Source of the DNA: Arachis hypogaea
Lineage: Eukaryota; Streptophyta; Magnoliopsida; Fabales; Fabaceae
DNA length: 64,000 nt
Assembly: GCF_003086295.3 (NCBI RefSeq)
Contig: NC_092052.1
Location: forward strand, 28,681,427-28,745,426
Reading direction: 5' to 3'
Shown: positions 36,178 to 45,430 of the stretch, one piece after another
Layout of the letters: each line of letters opens with the position of its first letter
How positions within the stretch are numbered: position 1 is the stretch's first letter
Notes under the pieces: generated by a model
Databases searched by the model: none
The model's input: the letters and a program-made list of their open reading frames with translations, nothing else
What the model was told of the DNA's origin: nothing
Translations under genes and position numbers: made by a program

Positions 36178-36372
36178 CTAACCCATGGAGATCGGTATCG
36201 ACCTCCCCACACTTAAAGATTGCACCGTCCACGGTGCATGCTGAGATGTGCAGGTGGACGGGTTGCTCCAACTGACGCTTGCAGATGGAGGTGCCTTAGT
36301 TGGAGATCTCTTGGTTCCTTTCCTTGCTGGTGTCTTGTCAGTGGCCTTCTCTTTTTCTTTCTTGGTACCCAT
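36178..36372 (-). CDS. Small basic ORF of N3
   Basis: A 64-codon ORF from ATG 36372, starting MGTKKEKEKATDKTPARKGT, Lys/Thr/Pro-rich, ending PISMG. The C-terminal half covers the internal hairpin at 36221-36238. It lies 3' of the CGCG array on the same strand as the long ORF. It could be a remnant exon of a longer nucleic-acid-binding protein, or chance. No family recognised. Confidence 0.35.
   Translation of the reverse strand: MGTKKEKEKATDKTPARKGTKRSPTKAPPSASVSWSNPSTCTSQHAPWTVQSLSVGRSIPISMG
36221..36238 (-). other. Internal hairpin of N3 (loop TGGA)
   Basis: Minus strand TGCACCG-TGGA-CGGTGCA, a 7-bp stem, then ATCTTTAAGTGTGGGGAGG, the same polypurine motif as at the 3' LTR. Position and arrangement match the internal AGGA hairpins of N1 and N2. 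Confidence 0.65.
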
Positions 36373-36979
36373 GCCTAAGGAAGAAGAAAAAAGGAGGAGT
36401 GTAAAATATAAAAAACTAAGACTGGAAGGGAGGAAATTCCAAGTGATAAGGAATGCCAAAGGAAAGATGATAGCCCAACTACATGGTAGCTACAACATGT
36501 AGGAAAGACAACAATAAAGATCAAAAAGGGGTAATTCAAAATAATAAGATGCAAGAGGATAAAAACATGCAAATAATAGGCATGAGAAGCATAGCTCAAG
36601 CATCAAGTAATAAATGTGCTAAATTAAAGAGCATGTGTAATGATGACAATTGTGAATGATAATCCCAAATACATGTGGAGCACAAGTGTTGTGAAAAAGA
36701 GGCATGCAAGTGAAAGAGTAAAATAAAATAAGATTCAAAATACCATAAAAGCTTTTTCACAAACACTGGGTGTGCAAGTTAAAATAGGGATGAAAATAAT
36801 GTAATCCAAATGTATATGAGAGCCATGAATAAATGTCAATTGTCAAATCTCTCCTCAGAATAGCCACCTGCTCAAATAAATTAAGGCACTTATCCAAATA
36901 AAACTCCAACACCAACATAAAAATGCATGAAAAAAAAATTGAAAAAGAAAAAGGAAAGAACAAATAAATACATTAAATT

Positions 36980-37075
36980 AAAGGGATAGAAGAGTAGAGG
37001 GGAAGAAGGAGAGAAAGAAAGAAGAAAGAAGAGAGAAGAAGAAAGAAATTAGGATATGGGGAAGAAAAGATAAGA
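36980..37075 (-). repeat. GA-rich purine tract in N3
   Basis: Imperfect GAAAGAAAGAAGAAAGAAG repeats on the plus strand. Simple-sequence tract between the array and the small ORF. Confidence 0.6.
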
Positions 37076-37104
37076 TATTTTTGGCTAATTTAGATAAGCT
37101 GTGC

Positions 37105-37630
37105 GGCGCAAGCGACGCGGTCGCGCGACTTGCGCTTAAACTGAATGACGTGGTCACGTCGGTCACGCGGTTGCGTGACCCGTTTTATGCTACTGGCGCG
37201 AGGGCAGCCTCGCACTCGCACAACTCTCTGTTCAAAATCATTAGTTGCAAAATATTGGGTGACGCGATCGCGTGGAGCATGCGATCGCGTGAGTGGCCTT
37301 ATTTCCAATATGACGTGGACGTGTGGAGCACGCGTTCGCGTGGGAGGGCTTGGGCTTCCAGCACGAGTCCAGTCCAATTCCAGCTCAACTTTTGGCCATA
37401 CACCTTTTTACGTCGATTTATAGGGCCACGCGGTCGCGTGGGGGACGCGGACGCGTGGGAGGCTCTTTTGCCACATGACGTGGACGCGTAAGCGACGCGG
37501 TCGCATGGGTCAAATTATGCTAAAGGCACGCCTCCAGCCACGCTTTCGTGTGACTCCCTGTTCAATTCTTTTCTCCCGAACGCACTAGTGACGCGGACGC
37601 GTCAGCGACGCTACCGCGTCGCGTGCGTGT
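37105..37630 (-). repeat. CGCG-rich array of N3
   Basis: Near-palindromes such as GACGCGGTCGCG, CACGCGTTCGCGTG and GACGCGGACGCGTG, interleaved with GCACAACTCTCTG and TTTTACGTCGATT. Homologous to the arrays at 19590-20105 and 43625-44165. Confidence 0.7.
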
Positions 37631-37769
37631 TTTTTTTTTTATATAAAATGCAAAATGCAATGCTTAATGCGAATGCTATGCATGATTCCAGGTTCAATAA
37701 AATAAAATAAAATTCAAAAACAAACAAAACTAAATAAAATTAAAATTGAAAAAGGAACGATCATACCAT

Positions 37770-37787
37770 GGTGGGTTGTCTCCCACC
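37770..37787 (-). other. Post-ORF hairpin of N3 (loop AGACAA)
   Basis: Minus strand GGTGGG-AGACAA-CCCACC, 6-bp stem, 50 bases after the stop of the long ORF. Stem bases differ from N2 (TCGGG/CCCGA) in a paired way. Confidence 0.65.
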
Positions 37788-37836
37788 TAGCACTCTTAGT
37801 TAAAGTCCTTAAGTTGGACATTTGGTGAGCTCCATG

Positions 37837-39330
37837 TTATGGTGGCTTGTGCTTGAACTCATCCAGAAATCTCCACCAATGTTTGCATCTCCAGTAGCCT
37901 CCAGGGTCCCAAACTAAGCATGTAAAGCCCTTAAGAAGCTTCAAACAGATTCTTAGGCTCCCGGGGTAACAAGTGTCAGAGCAGATTCCAGGATCCCAAA
38001 TCTTGCTTTTACACCCATCCTTGTCGGGATCTGTATTTTTCCAACTGGGTGATAAGTAATTTGAATTCTTACTGCAGCTACCAAACAGCTTCCTAGACCC
38101 ATTCAGTTGAGCTTTACACCAACTTTTGTGTTTAAACTTAAAGCTTCCAACCATAATGAACCTTGCAGGACAGTTCTTACCACTGACTGTCTTCCTCTTA
38201 CTCTTAATGCCACAAAGAGCTCTAAGTTGACCATCCGTCTCCAGTAGCCCATATTCAAGTGGGATTAGAAAGCTAAGGGATATGAATTTTACCCACTTGA
38301 ATGTTGTGAAGGATGATGGAAACTTAGGGGGAGGTGTTTTTAATGAAATTGCAAGCTCCACTCCCTTGTGCTCTTCTCTGATAATTACCACCTCTTTGCA
38401 AGCTTCTTTAATTTCAACCTCTTCCTCTTGGTAGCTTTCTTCCAATTCAATCACCTCTTCATTGCTTTCCAAGGGCATGGGAGGTTGTGCTTCTTCTTCT
38501 TGAATCTCCATCTCTTGATCAACCTCTTCCAAGTCTTTAACTGTGATATGCTTTGGAGGTTGTACACCCTCCTTAGCATCAATTTCAAACGCCTTGGAAG
38601 GGGGTTCTATGACTGGACTTTCCCATGGAGGTTTTGCATCTCCTAAGTCTTCAACCACTTCTTCTTCTTCAATAATTCCGGCTTCCTCTACTTGTTCCAG
38701 TACAAAGTCATGCTCCGTACTGTTCACTGGAGTTTCTAGTATCTCCTTCATACTACGTTCTTCATTAGATTGTCCACATGAAGCCATGGGGGTTCCTTGA
38801 GTGTCCAAACGTCAGGAAGCTAATTGACTCATTATTGCTTGCCCCAATTGATGAATGGTTGCCTGAAATTGATCCACTGTTTCTTTGAAACGATCCTTTG
38901 TCTCTTGATGCACTCGGCTTTCATAAATAGGATCATAGTGCTCTTGGATTGATGGATATGGAGATGGTGAATATTGAAGTGGTGGTTCTTGTGAGTAATT
39001 GGGTTGGAATTGGGGTGGTTCTATATATGGTTCATATGGCTCATAAGGTGGTTGGTATGATGGTTGAGGGTTAGGGTCATATGGAGGTGAATGGTTGTAG
39101 TTGGCTTGTAAGTGTGGTGGTTTAAAGTCATGTTGAGGAAAGGGTTTATAGGCATATGGTGGTGGTTGTTGATAATCTATTGGAGATGGTTGTTGCCAAG
39201 AGGGTTGATCAAATCCTTGTGGCTCCTCCCATCTTTGATTGTTCCAACCTTGATGCCTGTTCTCATTGTAATTTCTTCTTCCTGCAGCATAATTGTAACC
39301 AGACTCGTAGCGATGGGGGTGGGAGTTCAT
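37837..39330 (-). pseudogene. N3 long ORF of unknown function, one internal stop
   Basis: One frame of 498 codons from ATG 39330, interrupted by a TGA at 38814-38812. Residues 1-140 are rich in Pro, Gln, Tyr and Asn (QQPPPYAYKPFPQHDF). Residues 175-320 are strongly acidic with Glu runs (VIELEESYQEEEVEIKEA) and probably coiled. The last 150 residues are basic and rich in Cys, Trp and Lys, with two WDPG motifs (KIWDPGICSDTC and LVWDPGGYWRCKHWWRF). I recognise no Gag core, protease or polymerase. The first part may derive from the low-complexity linker of an Athila gag. The Cys/Trp domain could bind nucleic acid. Confidence 0.6.
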
Positions 39331-39384
39331 AGTAACAAATAAAAATTAAAAACAAAAATAAAAACAATTTTAAATTAAAAGGTT

Positions 39385-39660
39385 ATTGAAATTTTGAATT
39401 TGAAAATTAAATTTTGAAATTTGAAACTTTGAAATTTTGAATTTTACATTTTTGAAATTTGAATTTTTGAAATTTGAAATTTGAAAATTTTTAAATTTGA
39501 ATTTTGAAAATTTTTAAATTTGAATTTTTAAATTTGATTTTTGAAATAAGATAAGATAAAATAAAAATTTTAAAATAAAAACCAATAACCTCTTAACTTA
39601 AGAAAAAGCAAAAATAAAAATAAAAATAAAAATAAATAAACAAACAAAAATAAAATATTT
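39385..39660. repeat. AT-rich low-complexity leader of N3
   Basis: Serial GAAATTTGAAATTT/AAATTTGAATTTT units and AATAAAAATA runs between the primer site and the ORF start. Simple-sequence leader, no coding signal. Confidence 0.6.
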
Positions 39661-39694
39661 ACAATAACCAATAATAAGGCACACTTTTGCAATT

Positions 39695-39710
39695 CCCCGG
39701 CAATGGCGCC
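39695..39710 (-). promoter_or_regulatory. Primer-binding site of N3
   Basis: Minus strand GGCGCCATTGCCGGGG next to the 5' LTR. It fixes the orientation. Confidence 0.82.
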
Positions 39711-39714
39711 ATTT

Positions 39715-41039
39715 TGACGTTGGAATTTTTGCCAGTAAAGAATTTCATAAAAATAGTCGCGTTGTAAATATAGATTCTAAACCAACAAAAATCCCTTCGT
39801 ACAAACGTTTTGGTTGTCACAAGTAACAAACCCCTTAAAAATTGTTAACCGAGTATTCAAACCTCGGGTCGTCTTCTCAAGGAACTGCAAGGAAGTATGT
39901 TCTTATTATTGGCTATAAAGGTTGTAATCGGGGTTTAGAAGGTGAGAGGCTAGTGATTTAAATGACAAGTAAAGTAAATGGCAATTAAAATAAATAAATA
40001 AAACTGTAAAGCAAACTTTTGGCAAGGTAAGAGAAATTGGAAGTCCAACTTAGTTATCTCTCTCAACAATAATGAAATTTGAATCTAAATTCTACTTAGT
40101 CAACCTTTAAGGCAAAGGAAAGTCAAGGGACTAATTAGTTTGACCTTCGAATCCTATTTATTTCCTAAGAAAAAATTGGGATTATTGAAGTTCAGTTCAA
40201 TTAGCAAGATAACGATTATCAATTATGCTGAGTTGGTGACTGTTGAGTTACTGATTTCTTAACCAAGACCAAAAGGGGAAAAGTAAATTGCTGGAATAAG
40301 AATATCCTTAGATGGAAGCCAATATTAACATGAATTAAAGAGAGCAATCATAAACTGGAATACCTCAAATATCATTAATTCAAATAACAATCTGTAACAT
40401 GGAATAATTCATAAATTAAATTATAAAAGTAAATAATCAACTCAAATGCTGGAATAAATAAATAAAAGTGAAAAGGAAAGTTTAAAACAAAGAAACATAA
40501 AACCTGGATCGAGAGTCACTCTTACAAACTAAGAGAAGTCCTAAATCCTAAGAGAGAGAGGAGAGAACCTCTCTCAAGACTAAACCTAAATCATGGGAAG
40601 TAACAAAAATGCGAGCTCTCCCTAGAATGGATGCATTCCCCCACTTTGTAGCCTCCAATCTGTGCTTTCTGGGCCGAAAATTGGGTCAGAAACAGCCCAG
40701 AATTCGCCCCCTGCGTATTCTGGTACGTTCAGGTCGCGGACAAGTGACGCGGAGGCGTCGTCCATGTGGCCGCGCGGATTGAAGTTCGCAGATGCGACGC
40801 GTCCGCGTGGATCACGCGTTCGCGTCGCCTAGCGTCAGGGCAACTATGGCATATTATATATCAAATCAAAGCCCCGAACGTTAGCTTTCCAACGCAACTG
40901 GAACCGCGTCATTTTCAATCAAAGCACATAATTAGGAAGGCAAATGTAAAACCATGCAAATAGTATGAATAAGTGGGTAAAGAGTTGATAAAAACCACTC
41001 AATTGAGCACAAGATAAACTATAAAATAGTGGTTTATCA
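39715..41039 (-). repeat. 5' LTR of N3 (deleted)
   Basis: Matches 33235-34785 but jumps from ACCGCGTC to ATTTTCAATCAAAG near 40912, losing the counterpart of about 34425-34657. Most single differences are C/T or G/A. Confidence 0.9.
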
Positions 41040-41044
41040 CTCAT

Positions 41045-43399
41045 GCTCTTCCCGTTTGCTCTGAGGGATGGAGCAAAGCTATGGCTAGATTCCTGACCCA
41101 AGGAGAGTTTGGATACTTGGGACAAGGTTGTTACTGAGTTTCTTACTAAATTTTTCCCACCAAAGAAGCTAACTAAGCTTAGGGTGGAGGTTTAGACCTT
41201 CAGGCAGAAGGATGGTGAAACTCTTTATGAAGCTTGGGAGAGGTACAAGCTACTGATTAGGCAATACCCTCCAGACATGTTCTCTAAATAGACCCAATTA
41301 GACATCTTCTATGAAGGCTTGGGTGAAATGTCCAAGATGTGCTTAGATAATTCTGCAGGTGGTTCATTGCACAAGAAGAAGACACCGGAGGAGACTATTG
41401 AGTTGATTGAATTGGTTGCTAGCAACCAATATTTATACTCATTTAACAGGAATCCTGTGAACTCTGAGGCTCCTCAGAAGAAGGGTGTTATGGAAGTAGA
41501 AGCTCTTAATGCTCTTCTTGCTCAGAATAAGCTTATGTCTCAGCAAATAAGTCTGCTTACTCAACAGATGGGTAGAATGCAAGTCTCAGCTATCAACACC
41601 CAAAACCCATCTCAAGAGATCTCTTATGATATGACAAGTAATTTTGTGCAAAATGATAATTATGATTATGCTCACTCCTCTTCTGAACAGGTCAATTACA
41701 TGGGGAGTGCTCCTAGAAATCCCAATAATGATCTCTATTCTCAGACCTACAATCAGGGGTGGAGAAATCACCCAAATTTTGGGTGGAGGGACTAACCTCA
41801 GAGACCTCAAAATTTCAACAATAATTCTCAGGACGGCTTCCAACAGAACAATTACAATAACCGCCAATTTCAGTCTTAGCAGCAACAACCACCTTAGCAG
41901 GCAAACTCTAAATCCCAAGAAGATTCCAATTAGGAGATTATGAGGAGTTATATGAAGGTAACTAGAGCATCAATAAAGAATTTGGAGATTCAGATGGGTC
42001 AAATAGCCACAAGAGTTAATGAAATTGATCAGAGGACCACTAATAGCCTTCCTGGTAACACAATTCCAAATCCAAGAGAGGAATGCAAGTCTATCACTTT
42101 GATAAGTAGACTAGTGGTAAGTATTAAAGCACAAGTTAATGAGGAGCCAGTTGAAAAAGAAGATTGCAAGGGTATTCAATTGAGAAGTGGTAAAGTAGCT
42201 GGCTCTGAGACCAAGGTCAATGAAGAGTTACTTGAAAAAGAAGCTCCAGAAGAGAAGAAGGAAGAAGTATAGCACGTCCCTCCAAAGCGTGCAGACAACC
42301 CGTTTTCTGACTCTCTTGACACTTATCCTACATTGTCAAAGGCTCCTGAGTACAAGCCTAAAATGCCATATCTTCAGAGACTTCAAAAGAAGACCAAGGA
42401 CAAGCAGTTTTCAAAGTTCTTGAAAATTTTCAGAAAGTTGCAACTCAATATTCCTTTTGCTGAGGTTTTGGAGCAAATGCCTATCTATGTCAAGTTCATG
42501 AAGGAGCTGTTGTCAAAGAAGAAGCCTTTAAGGGGAGATGAGATAGTGGTCCTGACTAAAGAATGCAGTGCTATCATTCAGAATAACTTACCAAAGAAGA
42601 TGCCAGACCCAGGGAGCTTTCAAATTCCATGCACCATTGGGAGCACAACTTTTGAGAAAGCCCTATGTAACTCGGGGGCAAGCATAAATCTAATGCCCTT
42701 ATCTGTGATGAAGAAGCTGAAAATCCAAGAGGCATAACCCACAAAGATAGCATTACAGATGGCAGACAAATCTATGAAGCCTGCATATGGATTAGTGGAG
42801 AATATCTTGGTCAAAGTGGGTAAGTTCTTCCTCCCAGCAGATTTTGTGATTCGTGACACATGGGAGGATGAGAATGCCTCTATAATTCTAGGAAGACCAT
42901 TCCTAGCCACTGGGAGAGCTTTAATTGATGTAGAAGTGGGTGAATTAATGCTTAGAGTGCATAATGAGCAACTGGTCTTTCATGTCTTCAAAGATATACA
43001 TTCAGCAGGTGAAGAAGAGAGGTGCATGCAGACTGAGCTTATTGATCCAACCTTCAAAAACCCCCTGATGATGCACAGCAGAATCTGCAGCTCAACCCTC
43101 CTTTGGTGACAATCAATAAAATTCCTCCTGACATCAAACCTAATTTTGGTGTTGAGAATACATCATCCACCAAGGGAGAGGGTCCTAAAAAGAAAGTACC
43201 TAAGGGATGGAGAAACAAAAAGATTTCCACTGAAGGTTTCTCCCCAGGAATGAAGGTGGTGTTGACTAGGAATCCAGTGTGGATTTATACAGTAAATATA
43301 ATCCTCTCTCTGGAGCATATTGAGCTAATTTATGGAGATACAGGAAAGAAGTTCAAAGTAAGGGGTGAAGAGTTGAGCTCCTATGATCCTCATCCTTAG
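41045..43399 (+). pseudogene. N2 gag (3' part), protease and integrase-tail-like end, degenerate
   Basis: Co-linear with N1 20313-22710. It resumes at LFPFALRDGAKLWL and continues through the Gag linker (SINTQNPSQEISYDM), the protease (active-site text NSGASINLMPLS, so the first Asp is Asn) and the ending KFKVRGEELSSYD. Stops include CAG to TAG near 41192, TGG to TAG near 41290 and CAA to TAA at 42736. Small shifts occur near 41935 and 43070. The catalytic Asp change and the stops make it non-functional. Confidence 0.88.
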
Positions 43400-43440
43400 A
43401 GGAGCTGACCGTCAAGCTAGTGACGGTAAAGAAGCGCTTG

Positions 43441-43456
43441 TCGGGAGGCAACCCGA
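43441..43456 (+). other. Post-ORF hairpin of N2 (loop AGGCAA)
   Basis: TCGGG-AGGCAA-CCCGA, 5-bp stem, 42 bases after the terminal stop codon. N1 has C in place of the first T, which loses one pair; N3 has a different but paired stem. Confidence 0.62.
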
Positions 43457-43624
43457 TAATTTCGTATCCTTAGCTATTTTTCGTAGTAGTAGTTATATTA
43501 CTTATTTGATTTTTATTAAGTTTTACTATTTTTCTGATCATGCAGCTATTTTATAACAGGAACCGAACACTTCAGGCAACACACACACACAAAAAAAAAG
43601 AAAAAAAAAGAAAAAAAGAAGCAC

Positions 43625-44165
43625 CTGACGCGCAAGCATCGCTGACGCGTACGCGTCATATGTGGGTGCGAGAAAAAAATAAAAGTTACAGAGAGTTGCG
43701 CGGGAGTGGCGCAGGAAGTGTGCCTTGCGCACAAACATGGTCACGCGTACGCGTCCCTGACGCGTGCGCGTCATTTGCGATTTTGGCATTCCACGCGGAC
43801 GCGTCAAGCACGCTCACGCGTGGATAAGTAAAATCGGCGTAAAAAGTGTTTGGGCAGAGAGTTGTGATGGCTTGGGGCTGGAAGTGTACTAGAGGCACAA
43901 AGTTGATCACGCGTACGCGTCCCTGACGCTTGCGCGTCTTTTCCCCAAATGGCCATCCACGCGTGTGCGTGCATGACGCGCACGCGTCATCTGAAAATTT
44001 TGATTTCCAGGCCACGCGAGCAGAGAGTTGTGCGTGCGTGCGGCTGCCTTCGCACGATTTGCACAAACCAAATCCACGCGTACGCGTGTTCGACGCGTAC
44101 GCGTCATATGAAATTCTCGCGATCCACGCGTACGCGTGCCTTACACGTTCGCGTCGCCTGCGACG
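43625..44165 (+). repeat. CGCG-rich array of N2
   Basis: Pairs such as CACGCGTACGCGTCCCTGACGCGTGCGCGTCA recur every 100-170 bases, separated by text with AGAGAGTTGTGCG. ORFs running through it on both strands (Arg/Thr/Val-rich) are repeat artefacts. Confidence 0.72.
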
Positions 44166-44286
44166 CCCAAATTAAACCCCTCAGCGCCTGATTTCAAATC
44201 ATCCACCCCCAATCCTAATTCTCTCTTGTTCTTTTATCCTTTTATTCTACTTTCATCTTACTATTTGTTTTTGTTTTCAGTGCTTC

Positions 44287-44306
44287 TTTGCTTGAGGACA
44301 AGCAAA
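44287..44306 (+). other. Internal AGGA hairpin of N2
   Basis: TTTGCTTG-AGGA-CAAGCAAA, 8-bp stem, then CCTTTAAGTTTGGTGTTG. Equivalent to 19463-19482 of N1. Confidence 0.67.
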
Positions 44307-44845
44307 CCTTTAAGTTTGGTGTTGTGTCGCTCCACTTATGGCTTTTCTATTTATTTTAAGCGCACCAAAGGGAGATGAATGTTTTTCACGAAGGAAGGAG
44401 ATGGCCACCAGCACAACTAAGGTGGTTGAGTTCCTTTCATTCTATTTCTCTTCCATTCTTATTTGATTATTTTCTATTTTCTGTTGCTTTGATTGCCTGC
44501 ATGGTCTTTAGTACTTTCAATTCTTAGAAGTAGTTCCATTCTGTTATTTGTCTCATGTATCGCTCACTGAACTTGAATCTAAAAAGAAAAAAAGAAGAAG
44601 AAAAAGAAGTAATATATTGCATGAGAAATTGAGTTTATATTGAAGAGTAGTCTTATTCATTTAAATGTGGTGGTACTTTCTGTAACTCTGAATGCATGAC
44701 ATGAACAGTGCATATTTAAATTTGAATAAAAAAATGTTAATGTACAAGGAACAGGAATTTAGAGAATTATTATGATTTCTCTGAAATAAATAAAAAAAAT
44801 TTTTCCTTGAAGCAAAAGAAACAGCATTGAAAAAAAAAGCAAGGT

Positions 44846-45138
44846 CCAAGGCTCTGAGCATCAATGACTAGGGAGGTCAGACATGATTAAAAGCTCAAAG
44901 AGTTGTTTCCCTAGTTATATGCTTGTGGTGTTCGTGTGTCAAGTAAGCCTTGAGACAAAACATTTAGAGTCGAGATCAATTGCAATTAGAAGACTATGCT
45001 AAAGGCTTTGAGCACCACTGTCTAGGAGTAGCTGAAAGAAAAATCAAAACTCCAAAAAGAGTTTCCCAGTTAAGTGCTTGTAGTGTTTCTATGTCAAGTA
45101 AAACTTGAGACAAAACATTTAAAGTCACAGCTAAGCCC
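44846..45138 (+). repeat. Imperfect direct duplication of about 140 bp in the N2 3' region
   Basis: The text GGCT(C/T)TGAGCA ... GTTTCCC.AGTTA..TGCTTGT.GTGTT ... TTGAGACAAAACATTTA.AGTC occurs twice in tandem. The neighbouring text has no ORF. Confidence 0.6.
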
Positions 45139-45392
45139 AAGGTGCAAAGCACCAAAGAAAAGAAAAAAAATTGCTGTGTTCAAGGGTTAAATTGAGTTAC
45201 AAAAGATCAGAGAATTCATAATATTATCTGGATTCTAATTCCGAATGACACTGACATCCTTCTGATTTAAAGGAGAGTGAGATGCCAAAACTATTCAGGA
45301 TTGCAGTTGTAAACCCCACTATAAGAAGAGACATGAGCTTAATCGAACTCTCCTTCTCATGCAAATTCACATTCTAAGCCTATATTAGTTTG

Positions 45393-45412
45393 GTTGCTTG
45401 AGGACAAGCAAC
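45393..45412 (+). other. PPT-proximal AGGA hairpin of N2
   Basis: GTTGCTTG-AGGA-CAAGCAAC, 8-bp stem, 18 bases before the 3' LTR, followed by AATTCAAGTTTGGTGTTG. Confidence 0.72.
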
Positions 45413-45430
45413 AATTCAAGTTTGGTGTTG

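Larger units (their letters stand above)
33235..41039 (-). mobile_element. Non-autonomous LTR retrotransposon N3 with a novel ORF
   Basis: LTRs 33235-34785 and 39715-41039, TSD CTCAT (33230-33234 and 41040-41044). The minus-strand primer site TGGCGCCATTGCCGGGG lies at 39695-39710, and the polypurine tract AGTGTGGGGAGGT beside the left LTR. Total 7805 bp. The internal region has one long ORF without a recognisable Gag, protease or pol domain. It shares the 3' CGCG array and hairpin order with N1 and N2. As the innermost insertion it must be the youngest of this stack. Confidence 0.92.

Noticed and set aside
33235..41039. N3 as a member of the N1/N2 family
   Set aside because: LTR ends (TGACGTTG...GTTTATCA) and the ORF differ; only the primer site, CGCG array and hairpin module are shared.
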